Source of the DNA: Verrucomicrobiota bacterium
GTDB lineage: Bacteria; Verrucomicrobiota; Verrucomicrobiia; Limisphaerales; UBA9464
Direction of reading: 5' to 3'
NCBI GenBank assembly: GCA_029865985.1
Contig: JARXAF010000190.1
Span: 1 to 43,970 of the forward strand
DNA: 43,970 nt
This document shows, in pieces, positions 32,373 through 40,772 of the stretch (its first letter is position 1; each line of letters starts with the position of its first letter). The position numbers and the translations under genes are program-made. The notes beneath the pieces were generated by a model. It searched no databases. It saw only the letters and a list, made by a program, of their open reading frames with translations, and was not told where the DNA came from.

Positions 32373-33779
32373 ATGAAATCCAAGCCATCGATCGGCCTTT
32401 CCGGCCTCAACCGTCGCCGCTTCCTCCGCCAAAGCGCTGCCGCCACCGCCGCTGCCTTTGCTTTCCCGTACGTGGGATCGGTGCTGGGCGCCAATGACCG
32501 GATCCAGATCGGCTGCATTGGCGTCGGCGGCAAGGGCTCCAGCGACACCGATGATGCGGCACGTTGTGGTGGCACCATTGTTGGCTTGTGCGACGTCGAC
32601 CGGACCACGCTCGCCCAGAAGGGTCAGAAGTACCCCAAGGCCCAGCAGTTCCAGGACTTCCGGAAGATGTTCGACCAGATCGGCAAGTCGATCGATGCGG
32701 TGACCATCTCCACGCCCGATCACGTCCACGGCATCGCCGCCGCCACGGCCATGCGCCTGGGCAAGCACATCTACTGTCAGAAGCCGCTCACCCAGACGGT
32801 CCACGAGGCCCGCATCCTGCGCCAACTGGCCCGCGACGGAAAACTGGCCACCCAGATGGGCAACCAGGGCAGCGCGGGCAGCGGCCTGCGCCGCGCGGTG
32901 GAGGTCATCCAATCCGGCATCATCGGCAACGTCACCGAACTGCATGTCTGGTCCAACCGGCCGGTGTGGCCGCAAGGCCTGGCCCGCCCCGTGGGTTCCG
33001 ACCCGGTGCCCGAGTCGCTCGACTGGGACCTGTGGCTCGGACCGGCGCAGCACCGCCCCTTCAAGAAAGGCGTCTACCACGGCTTCGCCTGGCGCGGTTG
33101 GAACGACTTCGGCACCGGCGCCTTGGGCGACATGGCCTGCCACACGGTCAACATGCCCTTCCGCGCACTCAAGCTGGGCTACCCGACCCGCGTCGTGGCA
33201 GAACTCACCTCGCAATCCTTCCCCGAGACCTTTGCCAAGACCTCGCGCATCCGCTTCGAGTTCCCGGAACGCGACGGCCTGCCGCCGCTGAAGTTCTGGT
33301 GGTACGACGGCAATCCGTCGGACAAAGACCTCGCCCCGCTCCGCCCGAGCGCCGACCTCACCCGCGAAATCGTCACCCTCAAGGGATCGTTGCCGTCCAG
33401 CGGGTGTCTGCTGGTGGGCGACAAGGGCAAGCTGTTCTCGCCGGACGATTACGGTTCCCAGTTCTTCATCATGGTGGGGAACGAAAAAATCTTCCTGCCC
33501 GGCGACGCCCACGAAGCGGTCAAAGCCGTGCCCCAGAGCATCCCCCGTTCGCCCGGCCACAATGAAGAGTGGTTCCAGATGATGCGCGACGGCACGCCCG
33601 CCTACTCCAACTTCGACATCGCCGCCTACCTCACCGAGATCATCCTGCTGGGCTGCATCGCGGTGCGGGTCGGCGAAGGCAAGGTCATGGACTGGGACGG
33701 CCCGAACATGCGCTCCACCAACTTGCCGGAGGCCGCCCGCTTCGTGAAGCGCGACAGCCGCAAGGGCTGGGATATCTGA
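32373..33779 (+). CDS. Tat-exported Gfo/Idh/MocA family oxidoreductase
   Basis: ATG 32373 starts a twin-arginine signal: SGLNRRRFLRQSAAATAAAF ending at VGSVLGAND. The mature protein has a Rossmann NAD(P) site (IQIGCIGVGGKGSSD, GLCDVDR) and STPDHVHGIAAATAMRLGKH, then IYCQKPLTQTVHEA, where the usual EKP lysine appears as QKP, typical of this secreted subgroup. The C-terminal half (NDFGTGALGDMACHTVNMPF) is the GFO/IDH/MocA domain found in many PVC exported dehydrogenases. It probably acts on a sugar or polyol in the periplasm with a tightly bound cofactor. A PVC heme protein follows 108 bp downstream on the same strand. Confidence 0.93.
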   Translation: MKSKPSIGLSGLNRRRFLRQSAAATAAAFAFPYVGSVLGANDRIQIGCIGVGGKGSSDTDDAARCGGTIVGLCDVDRTTLAQKGQKYPKAQQFQDFRKMFDQIGKSIDAVTISTPDHVHGIAAATAMRLGKHIYCQKPLTQTVHEARILRQLARDGKLATQMGNQGSAGSGLRRAVEVIQSGIIGNVTELHVWSNRPVWPQGLARPVGSDPVPESLDWDLWLGPAQHRPFKKGVYHGFAWRGWNDFGTGALGDMACHTVNMPFRALKLGYPTRVVAELTSQSFPETFAKTSRIRFEFPERDGLPPLKFWWYDGNPSDKDLAPLRPSADLTREIVTLKGSLPSSGCLLVGDKGKLFSPDDYGSQFFIMVGNEKIFLPGDAHEAVKAVPQSIPRSPGHNEEWFQMMRDGTPAYSNFDIAAYLTEIILLGCIAVRVGEGKVMDWDGPNMRSTNLPEAARFVKRDSRKGWDI

Positions 33780-33799
33780 CGAGGGCAGGCTTCCGCCCA

Positions 33800-33870
33800 C
33801 CGTCTCCACACCTCCTCGACACCGCTGGCAAGAGTGCGCCCGACCATTGCCAGCGGTGGTGCCGAGACGG
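33800..33870 (+). other. Nested perfect stem-loop between oxidoreductase and PVC heme-protein genes
   Basis: An inner 12-bp stem pairs CACCGCTGGCAA (33820-33831) with TTGCCAGCGGTG (33847-33858) over a 15-nt loop. An outer 7-bp stem pairs CCGTCTC (33800-33806) with GAGACGG (33864-33870). Both are perfect. No T-run follows, and the structure ends 17 bp before the next ATG. It could be an attenuator, an mRNA-processing or stabilising element, or a REP-like sequence. Confidence 0.65.
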
Positions 33871-33887
33871 CAGAGTGAGCGCTCGCC

Positions 33888-36800
33888 ATGATCTCTCCTC
33901 GTTCGCGACTCAGTTGGTTGGCCGCTCTCGGTCTGACCTTGCCACCGCTGGGAGCCCAAACATTCACCGCCAAGGATCGGCAACCGACGCCGGAGGAATT
34001 GACCCAATTGCCCGCGGTGACCGCGAGCAAGGTCGAGGGCCTGATGAAGGATGTCAGCGCCCCGCCGGAGTTCCAGGTGACGATCTTCGCGACCCCGCCC
34101 GCGGTGAATTACCCGGTGTTCGTGGCGGCGGCCACCGACGGTACGCTGTATGTGTCTAGCGACGGCAATGGATCGCTCGACCGCAAGCCGCACCTCGGCC
34201 GAGTGCTGCGCGTGCGCGACACCAATGGCGACGGTCAGGGCGACGAAGTGAAAGCCTTCGTGGCCGATGTGGATTCGCCGCGCGGCCTCGTCTGGGATCA
34301 CGACCGCCTCTATTTGCTGCACCCGCCCGACGTGAGCGTGTTCATCGACAAGAACGGGGACGGCGTGGCCGACGAGAAACAGACGCTCATCCGCGGCATC
34401 GGCTGGACCTTCAAAGATCGACCGGCCGACCACGGGTCCAACGGATTGACCCTGGGCATCGACGGCTGGCTGTATGCGGCCATCGGTGACTTCGGCTTCA
34501 TGGAAGCCGTGGGCACCGACGGTACCCGGCTGCAAATGCGCGGGGGCGGCGTGGTGCGGTTCCGCCCCGACGGCAGTGGTCTGGAAACCTGGGCCGACGG
34601 CACCCGCAATATCTTGGAAGTGGCCCTGAGCCCGGAGCTCGAAGGCTTCACGCGGGACAACACCAATGACGGCGGCGGCTGGGACATCCGGCTCCACCAC
34701 TTCAGCGGGCGGACGCAGCACGGTTACCCGCGCCTCTTCAAGAACTTCGGCGACGAAATCATCCAGCCGCTGGCCGACTACGGTGGGGGCTCGGGATGCG
34801 GTGCCGCCTGGATCGATGAACCCGGTCTGCCGGCCCGCTGGAACAACGCTCCCTTTACTGCGGATTGGGGACGCGACTGGGTTTACCACCACGGACTGAC
34901 TCCGAAGGGAGCCACCATGACCGCCAGCCAGGAGGAATTCGTGCGCTTGCCCCGGGTCACCGACCTCGACGTGGACGGCAACAGCGCGGTTTATGCCGCG
35001 AGCTGGAAAGGCGCGTCCTTCACCTGGGTGGGACCCGAAGTCGGATTCATCGCCCGGGTCACCCCGAAGGGCTACACGCCGCCGGCCATGCCCGACTTCG
35101 AGTCGCTGTCGCCTGAGAAACTGGTCGAAGCCCTCCGCTCCCCCAGCCACCGCCGCCGTCTCGAAGCCCAACGATCCCTGCTCCGCCAGACCGCCGCGGC
35201 CCGCGTGGACCGGAACTCGGTGCTGGCGCTCTTGCGCGATGTGGCCGCCGATGCAACCGCCAGCAAGGGTTCCCGCATCGCCGCGGTGAATGCGATGGTC
35301 CTGGGCTTTCCGCAGGAATCGAAGAGCCGCCTGCCCCGCATGATGAGCGACGAAGTGTTGGCACCGGCTATTTTGCATGCACTCGCCGGTTCGGCCCAAC
35401 CGCGCGGACTCGTTTCCCCGGACTGGATCGAACGACTGCTCAACTCCGCCAATCCGGTGGTGCGCCGGACGGCCGCCAACAGCGCCTCCCGCCTGGTGGG
35501 TCTGGCGGCGGCTCCGGCGCTCGTCAGCCATTTGGCCGATGCCGATCCCATCGTCGCCCAGGCCGTCGTGAGGGCCTTGACCGATGTGTCGGCGGTCGAT
35601 GCCTGCCTGAAGGTCATTGATCAACCGAAGGCCCGACCCGAGGTGCGCACCGCCGCCTTGCGGGTGCTCCAGTCGCTGCACCAAACCCGTGTGGCCGATG
35701 CACTCATTCAGCGACTGTCGTCCGAAAAAACAGAATCCCGTCGCGCCGGCGTGATCACCGCATTGTGCCGCCTGCATTTCCAAGAAGGCCCCTGGAAGGG
35801 GGACTCCTGGGGCACGCGCCCGGACACCCGCGGGCCCTACTACCAGCCCGAATCCTGGGAAGGCACAACCCGCATCGCCGCGGCCTTGAAAACCCAACTG
35901 AACCGCGCCGAAGCCAGTGAGGCGGCGTTCATCGGGCGCGAGTTTTCCCGCCATCGCATTCCCGCCGGTGACGCCCTCGAAACCCTTCTGACGCGGGCCG
36001 CTTCCGAACCCAGCCTGCTGCCAGCGGTGGCCGGTCAATTGGCGGAGTCGGAAGACATCCCGGCCAAGGCCGTGCCGCTGCTGGTTCGAGCCGCCAACGC
36101 GACCGAGACGTCCGATGCGGCCCGGGCGCAGGCCGTGATCGCATTGGTCAAGACCGTCGATCCGGAGGCTTGGCGGGCCGCGCTGAACGCTTTGCCAAAG
36201 GTCCAGGCGACCAAATCCGAGAACAACCTCGCCGAGAAGGCCGCCAACGCGTTCCGCAATGCGCCGAAGCTCGACCAGGTCCACGGCGTGTTTGAAGCCG
36301 TGGCGGCCGAAGCCCAGGGGCCCGCCTCGGCCCTGGCCGAAACCGCGGTGCTGCGCCTGGCCTCGCGCAAGGTGGGCGCCCCCGAAGCCCGGGCCGCGGC
36401 CAATGCGTCGCTGGATGCCGGTTGGTCGCAGCCGAAACGCCGCCTGCAAATCCTCAAGGCTGCCGCCCAAATCGGTGACGCGTCTCGCGCCGCCGCCTTC
36501 GTGGCCGCCCTCGACGATGCCGACCCGACCATTGCCAAGACCGCCCGCGAAACCATCGGCCGCCTGAAAATCGACCCAGACAAGTTCCGGGCGGAAGCCA
36601 AGGCCACCAAGGTCGGCGACCTGCCCATCGAGGACGTGCTAGCGCAGGTCCAGAAGACCTCAGGCGACGCCACCCGCGGCGGGCAACTCTTCGGTCAGAT
36701 CGGCTGCAACGGCTGCCACACGGTGAAGGCCGACGAACCGGTCAAGGGCCCTTACCTCGGCACCATTGCCACCGTCTACAAGCGGCGCGAACTAGCCGAA

Positions 36801-37085
36801 GCGATCCTCCTGCCCAACAAGACCCTGGCGCAGGGTTTCGTGGCCAACCACTTCGAGCTCAAGGACGGGACTGAGATCGACGGGTTCGTGGTGCGGGAGG
36901 CCGCCGACGCGGTGACCGTGCGCACCATCACCGCCATCGAGCAGACGATCCCCGTTGCACAAATTGCCCAGCGCGAGAAGCAGCAACGTTCGCTCATGCC
37001 CGAAGGACTGGCCGCTGGACTCACCGTCCGGGAACTGGCTTCGGTACTCGACTATTTGGAGCAACTTTCGCGCGGTTCGAAGTAA
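33888..37085 (+). CDS. PVC-type heme-binding CxxCH protein (propeller, HEAT-like repeats, cytochrome c)
   Basis: The 1,065-residue protein starts with a signal peptide (LSWLAALGLTLPPLGAQT). Residues about 55-400 form a PVC membrane-bound dehydrogenase-type propeller: PPEFQVTIFATPPAVNYPVF, GRVLRVRDTNGDGQGDEV, DHGSNGLTLGIDGWLYAAIG. Residues about 430-920 are Ala-rich helical repeats of HEAT type (NPVVRRTAANSASRLVG). The C-terminal c-type domain has one heme site, CNGCH (about residue 942), with a distal Met candidate in QRSLMPEGL. It is expected in the periplasm, oxidising a sugar-like substrate or relaying electrons. Its placement after a Tat-exported oxidoreductase suggests both act on one polysaccharide or sugar route. 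Confidence 0.92.
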   Translation: MISPRSRLSWLAALGLTLPPLGAQTFTAKDRQPTPEELTQLPAVTASKVEGLMKDVSAPPEFQVTIFATPPAVNYPVFVAAATDGTLYVSSDGNGSLDRKPHLGRVLRVRDTNGDGQGDEVKAFVADVDSPRGLVWDHDRLYLLHPPDVSVFIDKNGDGVADEKQTLIRGIGWTFKDRPADHGSNGLTLGIDGWLYAAIGDFGFMEAVGTDGTRLQMRGGGVVRFRPDGSGLETWADGTRNILEVALSPELEGFTRDNTNDGGGWDIRLHHFSGRTQHGYPRLFKNFGDEIIQPLADYGGGSGCGAAWIDEPGLPARWNNAPFTADWGRDWVYHHGLTPKGATMTASQEEFVRLPRVTDLDVDGNSAVYAASWKGASFTWVGPEVGFIARVTPKGYTPPAMPDFESLSPEKLVEALRSPSHRRRLEAQRSLLRQTAAARVDRNSVLALLRDVAADATASKGSRIAAVNAMVLGFPQESKSRLPRMMSDEVLAPAILHALAGSAQPRGLVSPDWIERLLNSANPVVRRTAANSASRLVGLAAAPALVSHLADADPIVAQAVVRALTDVSAVDACLKVIDQPKARPEVRTAALRVLQSLHQTRVADALIQRLSSEKTESRRAGVITALCRLHFQEGPWKGDSWGTRPDTRGPYYQPESWEGTTRIAAALKTQLNRAEASEAAFIGREFSRHRIPAGDALETLLTRAASEPSLLPAVAGQLAESEDIPAKAVPLLVRAANATETSDAARAQAVIALVKTVDPEAWRAALNALPKVQATKSENNLAEKAANAFRNAPKLDQVHGVFEAVAAEAQGPASALAETAVLRLASRKVGAPEARAAANASLDAGWSQPKRRLQILKAAAQIGDASRAAAFVAALDDADPTIAKTARETIGRLKIDPDKFRAEAKATKVGDLPIEDVLAQVQKTSGDATRGGQLFGQIGCNGCHTVKADEPVKGPYLGTIATVYKRRELAEAILLPNKTLAQGFVANHFELKDGTEIDGFVVREAADAVTVRTITAIEQTIPVAQIAQREKQQRSLMPEGLAAGLTVRELASVLDYLEQLSRGSK

Positions 37086-37127
37086 CCAAGGTCGTCGGGG
37101 CCGTCTGGATTCCGATCACGCCAGATT

Positions 37128-37152
37128 CCGAACAGGGTGCTTTCCTGTTCGG
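37128..37152 (+). terminator. Hairpin after the PVC heme-protein gene
   Basis: CCGAACAGG (37128-37136) pairs perfectly with CCTGTTCGG (37144-37152) over a 7-nt loop GTGCTTT. It lies 42 bp after the stop and 25 bp before the next ATG. No clean T-run follows (GTCTTGAGCC), so termination would be weak or factor-assisted. Confidence 0.45.
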
Positions 37153-37177
37153 GTCTTGAGCCTTAGCCTAAAGATTC

Positions 37178-38119
37178 ATGGGTACGTTGATGGAGCCGCA
37201 GGTGGTTTTGACGCATGAGAGCGATCTCGACGGGCTGGTTTCCGGCCTGTTGCTGCAGCGTCTGGCTAGACAAATGTTCGGCTCCGATGTGGCGCTCGAG
37301 GCCTATCACTATCAGGGTTGGAAAGCCCGCCAACTCTCGGAGCGCACCGCTTGGGTGAGCGACTTCACCTTCGAGGCCCGCCTCGACCGCAACAGTTGGC
37401 TGGTGGTGGATCACCATGCTTCCGAAGCCAAACCTTCGGCGGCTCAACTCATCCACAACCCCAATAAATCGGCCAGCCGCCTGTGCTACGAACTCTGCCA
37501 GAAGCACGGCATCACTTCACCGGCGCTCGACCGGATCGTCGAACTCACCGACATCGGCGACCTTTTCCAAGACAACCACGCCGATTTTGTGGAGGCCTGC
37601 GATTACGCCAATCTGGTCAAGTCGTATGGATTCTGGAACCTGCATTCCCTGATCGGTGGCCGCATTGAAGGATTGCTCGACCACCCGTTGCTCGAAGTGA
37701 TGCGTGTCAAACGCAGGGTGGAGGATCCCATCGGATTCGCCTGGGCCAAAGACCATGTCGAGGCCCTGTGCCCGGAGGTCGGATTGGTGCGTCCGGTGGT
37801 GGGCAACACCAATGTCATTGTTCACCAATTGCTGGAACAGGGAGTCACACCGCATCCCGTGCTGGCCACCCTCTTCAAGAAGGGCAATGGATCCTTCATC
37901 GTGAGCTTCCGCAGCCGCCATGGTGAGGCGTTGAAAGTCGCCTCCAAGCTCGACGGCGGCGGGCACCCGAACGCCTCGGGCACGACCTTGCCCCGCTCCG
38001 TGAATGACCACGAGGCGGCGGCCGAGTACATCCGCCAGCGATTGAACCCCACCCTCCCGGGTTCTTCTCTGAACGGAATGGAAGACCTGCTTCAGCGTTG
38101 GGAAGAGATGAAACGCTGA
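37178..38119 (+). CDS. DHH-family phosphoesterase
   Basis: The 313-residue protein has the order of DHH/DHHA1 enzymes: an N-terminal metal motif in LTHESDLDGLVSGLLL, a central LVVDHHASEAKPS (DHH), a helical middle with ELTDIGDLFQDNHADF, and a C-terminal GGGHPNASGT (DHHA1 GGGH). Relatives include RecJ, NrnA and NrnB and cyclic-nucleotide phosphodiesterases; this one is closest in size to the nanoRNase/oligoribonuclease group, but the substrate is not certain. The second ATG (codon 5, MEPQVV) is an alternative start. It probably has its own promoter, since a hairpin separates it from the upstream gene. Confidence 0.88.
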   Translation: MGTLMEPQVVLTHESDLDGLVSGLLLQRLARQMFGSDVALEAYHYQGWKARQLSERTAWVSDFTFEARLDRNSWLVVDHHASEAKPSAAQLIHNPNKSASRLCYELCQKHGITSPALDRIVELTDIGDLFQDNHADFVEACDYANLVKSYGFWNLHSLIGGRIEGLLDHPLLEVMRVKRRVEDPIGFAWAKDHVEALCPEVGLVRPVVGNTNVIVHQLLEQGVTPHPVLATLFKKGNGSFIVSFRSRHGEALKVASKLDGGGHPNASGTTLPRSVNDHEAAAEYIRQRLNPTLPGSSLNGMEDLLQRWEEMKR

Positions 38120-38219
38120 AGAGCAGAAGGGCCAGGCCTCGGACGGCCATTGGGTACCCGTGAGTCCGGGTGGGGGAACAACACCCCGAATTCAAAAAAC
38201 CCTCGTTAGCCGGACCGGG

Positions 38220-38393
38220 TCAGCGCCGGTTCATCTGCCAGAGCAACAAGCCGAGGATCGCTGAGAACACACAACCCACGATGATGGCTGCGAAGAGTTG
38301 CTGAAAATGCTTCTTCCGCGCACCCCGACCCTGACCAGGCAGGAGGTAGTAGCGGTGTTCTTCAGGATTCTTCGGTTTACCGAACAGGGGCAT
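38220..38393 (-). CDS. Small single-pass membrane protein (57 residues)
   Basis: ATG 38393 gives MPLFGKPKNPEEHRYYLLPG, then QGRGARKKHFQQ, then a hydrophobic helix LFAAIIVGCVFSAILGLLLW and a basic end QMNRR. An upstream ATG at 38441 adds 16 residues of poor character. The charged, tyrosine-bearing N-terminus would face the cytoplasm. I do not recognise the family. It is divergent from htpX and convergent with the DHH gene; a coding reading is favoured by the clean helix and the lack of stops in a protein-like frame. Confidence 0.6.
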   Translation of the reverse strand: MPLFGKPKNPEEHRYYLLPGQGRGARKKHFQQLFAAIIVGCVFSAILGLLLWQMNRR

Positions 38394-38593
38394 AGGAGGG
38401 CTCTGCGGCAATGTGTTACGGGAGCCACCGGCCGTTGGCAATATTTCCCGAGCAGATTCATGGGCCGGACCTCAACCTCGGGATTGGAGGCAATTCGAAA
38501 ACAGCACCCGTTCTCCCAGTTGCAGCCCAGCCTCAGACCTCCTATTTGTCCTCCATCGGTCGCCTGAAGCGCGGCCCCTTGATTCTTCAATCC

Positions 38594-39493
38594 ATGAAAC
38601 GCATCACGCTCTTTGCGCTGACGAACGTCGCAGTCCTAGTGGTCATCTCCATCGTGGTCCGGGCCCTGGGCCTCGACCGGTGGATCGGGGCCCACGGCAT
38701 CAGCTACACCGGCCTCATGGTCATGTCGCTGGTCATTGGTTTTACCGGCAGCCTCTTCTCACTACTGATCTCCAAGTGGATGGCCATCCGGGCGTATTCC
38801 ATCGAACTCATCAAGACCCCGGCCAACAGCACGGAGCAGTGGCTGGTACAGACGGTTCGTGAGCAATCCGAGAAGGCCGGAATCCCTATGCCCGACGTGG
38901 GCATCTACAACAGCCCGGAGGCCAACGCGTTCGCCACTGGCCGCTCGCGCAACAGCGCGCTGGTGGCCGTCAGCTCGGGTTTGCTGCACCAAATGCGCCA
39001 GCGCGAAGTCGAGGGTGTTCTCGCCCACGAGGTGGCCCACATCTCCAATGGCGACATGGTCACCATGACGTTGCTCCAGGGCGTCTTGAACACCTTCGTC
39101 GTGTTTTTCTCCCGGGTGATCGGCCTGCTGGTCGACTCATTCCTGCAAGGCAACCGCCGCGATGACGAGGGTCGCTCCTCGGGTACCGGCATCGGTTTCT
39201 TCATCGGTTCCCTGGTGGCTCAAATCTTCTTGGGTCTCTTGGCCTCCATGGTGGTGATGGCCTATAGCCGACGGCGCGAGTTTGCTGCCGACGCCATGGC
39301 CGCACGTATCGAAGGCAAGGATGCCATGATCGGCGCTCTCCAACGCCTGAAGGTGATCCACGAAGGCGGTGGCGTGCTCGATGATCGTTCGGCTTCTCTG
39401 GCCGCCTTCAAGATCAGCCACAATTACGGCAACTGGTTCGCTTCCCACCCGCCCCTCGACCACCGCATCCAAGCCCTCCAGAACGCCCATTGA
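38594..39493 (+). CDS. htpX: Membrane-bound zinc metalloprotease HtpX
   Basis: The frame is open from 38411, but ATG 38594 (MKRITLFALTNVAVLVVISI) is the family start and begins with the first membrane segment, giving 299 residues. The zinc site HEVAHISNGDM is present, with the third ligand Glu in SRRREFAADAMAA. Four membrane segments are apparent (two N-terminal, two after the active site). It degrades damaged membrane proteins in the cytoplasmic membrane, working alongside FtsH in characterised bacteria. It meets a phospholipase D-type gene tail-to-tail with a 13-bp gap. Confidence 0.95.
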   Translation: MKRITLFALTNVAVLVVISIVVRALGLDRWIGAHGISYTGLMVMSLVIGFTGSLFSLLISKWMAIRAYSIELIKTPANSTEQWLVQTVREQSEKAGIPMPDVGIYNSPEANAFATGRSRNSALVAVSSGLLHQMRQREVEGVLAHEVAHISNGDMVTMTLLQGVLNTFVVFFSRVIGLLVDSFLQGNRRDDEGRSSGTGIGFFIGSLVAQIFLGLLASMVVMAYSRRREFAADAMAARIEGKDAMIGALQRLKVIHEGGGVLDDRSASLAAFKISHNYGNWFASHPPLDHRIQALQNAH

Positions 39494-39506
39494 ACCCAAT
39501 GGCTGT

Positions 39507-40655
39507 TCAGCGGGGATCCTCGGCGAGCCACCGGGTCACATAGGGATCGATCCGGGAAAGCACGAGGAAACTCCATCGCTCACGGATGCGCTCCCACCAA
39601 GACCGCGACCGGGCCCACGTCGTTGGATCGACCGGAACCGCCATCGACTCGGCGGCATCGAACCACGCGGCGGCGTCCGAGGCGGCCTCCGGGTGCTGGA
39701 TGCGCACCATCAACTCGTGGTTGATGTGCAGGCTGCGGGTATCGAGGTTGGACGACCCAACAAAAACCGAGTCGTCCACGCGGTAGAGCTTCGCATGGAG
39801 AACCTGGGGCGCGTATTCCCGGATCTCCACCCCGGAGCGGAGCATCCGGCCGTACAGAAAACGCCCGGCCCGCAACGAGATGGACACATCGGATTTTCCC
39901 GGCACCAAAATCCGCACGCGTCCACCGCGCGCCGCGACCCGACGGAGTGCGGCCCGAAGGGCTAATCCCGGCAGGAAGTACGCCACCGCGATGCGAACGT
40001 CGCGAGCCTCTTCCAGGCATTCCAAAAACTCCGCCAGGAAGGCGTTGCGACCGCGACCCGGTCCACTAGGCAGCACCCGAATTCCTTCTGACGACCCCGG
40101 ACTGAAGTCCCCCGGGTTGCGACGACGCAGTCGCGGAAAACGCGGAGGTCTCTGATCGGCCCGGTCCCACATGGCTTCAAACGTATCCACCAGCGTCTCG
40201 ACGACGGGACCGGTGAGGCGGATGCCGATATCCCGCCATCCGGAACGAATGCCGTCACCGAGGTACTCGGGGGCCACGTTGAAACCCCCGGTGATGGCCA
40301 GAGTCTGGTCGATCACCAGCAGCTTGCGGTGACTGCGGACCGGCAATCGACGCAGCGTCAACGGGTTGAAAACCCGAACCTCACCACCGGCCAATCGCAA
40401 TGGATCAAAGAACCCCTCATCGAGGGACGAAGAACCCAAACCATCGATCAGGACACGAACCGAAACACCACGACGGGCCACACGAATCAGCGCGTCACGG
40501 ACCGGCCCCCCAGGGTTCCCATCGGCGTAAATGTAGGTCTCCAGACAGACACAACTCCGCGCGCCTTCGATCGCAGCGATCAGAGCCGAAAAGGCCTCGT
40601 CGCCCGTCCTGAGCCATTGGAAGGAAGTATCACCCATCGTTGCCGCCCGTTGCAT
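39507..40655 (-). CDS. Phospholipase D-type phosphatidyltransferase (cardiolipin synthase-like)
   Basis: The frame is open to 41648, but the upstream part is antisense to a DUF1573-cytochrome gene. ATG 40655 (MQRAATMGDTSFQWLRTGDE) or ATG 40637 is the likely start, giving 382 or 376 residues. Two HKD motifs are intact: HRKLLVID in LPVRSHRKLLVIDQTLAITG, and HAKLYRVD before SVFVGSSNLDTRS. There is no N-terminal membrane segment, so it resembles ClsB or ClsC more than ClsA. It should join phosphatidyl groups to make cardiolipin or a related lipid. It diverges from the DUF1573 gene with a 117-bp gap. Confidence 0.9.
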   Translation of the reverse strand: MQRAATMGDTSFQWLRTGDEAFSALIAAIEGARSCVCLETYIYADGNPGGPVRDALIRVARRGVSVRVLIDGLGSSSLDEGFFDPLRLAGGEVRVFNPLTLRRLPVRSHRKLLVIDQTLAITGGFNVAPEYLGDGIRSGWRDIGIRLTGPVVETLVDTFEAMWDRADQRPPRFPRLRRRNPGDFSPGSSEGIRVLPSGPGRGRNAFLAEFLECLEEARDVRIAVAYFLPGLALRAALRRVAARGGRVRILVPGKSDVSISLRAGRFLYGRMLRSGVEIREYAPQVLHAKLYRVDDSVFVGSSNLDTRSLHINHELMVRIQHPEAASDAAAWFDAAESMAVPVDPTTWARSRSWWERIRERWSFLVLSRIDPYVTRWLAEDPR

Positions 40656-40772
40656 ACTGGTCCCCAACGATCTGTGCCAACCCAAACCCACGTCGCAAGC
40701 GGCATCCCATGGCCCTGTCTGAGCCGTCAAAACAGGCTCGCGCTGCCGGGACAATCTGATATTGCCTCTTCC

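Noticed and set aside
32232-36470. A 1,412-codon open frame on the minus strand
   Set aside because: It is antisense to two well-supported plus-strand genes (Gfo/Idh oxidoreductase and PVC heme protein) and is Gly/Arg/His-rich with no motif; it arises from GC-rich codon use on the other strand.
38120-38219. Possible intrinsic terminator after the DHH gene
   Set aside because: GC-rich short inverted repeats occur, but the A/T run is on the wrong side for either strand to give a clear stem followed by a U-tract.
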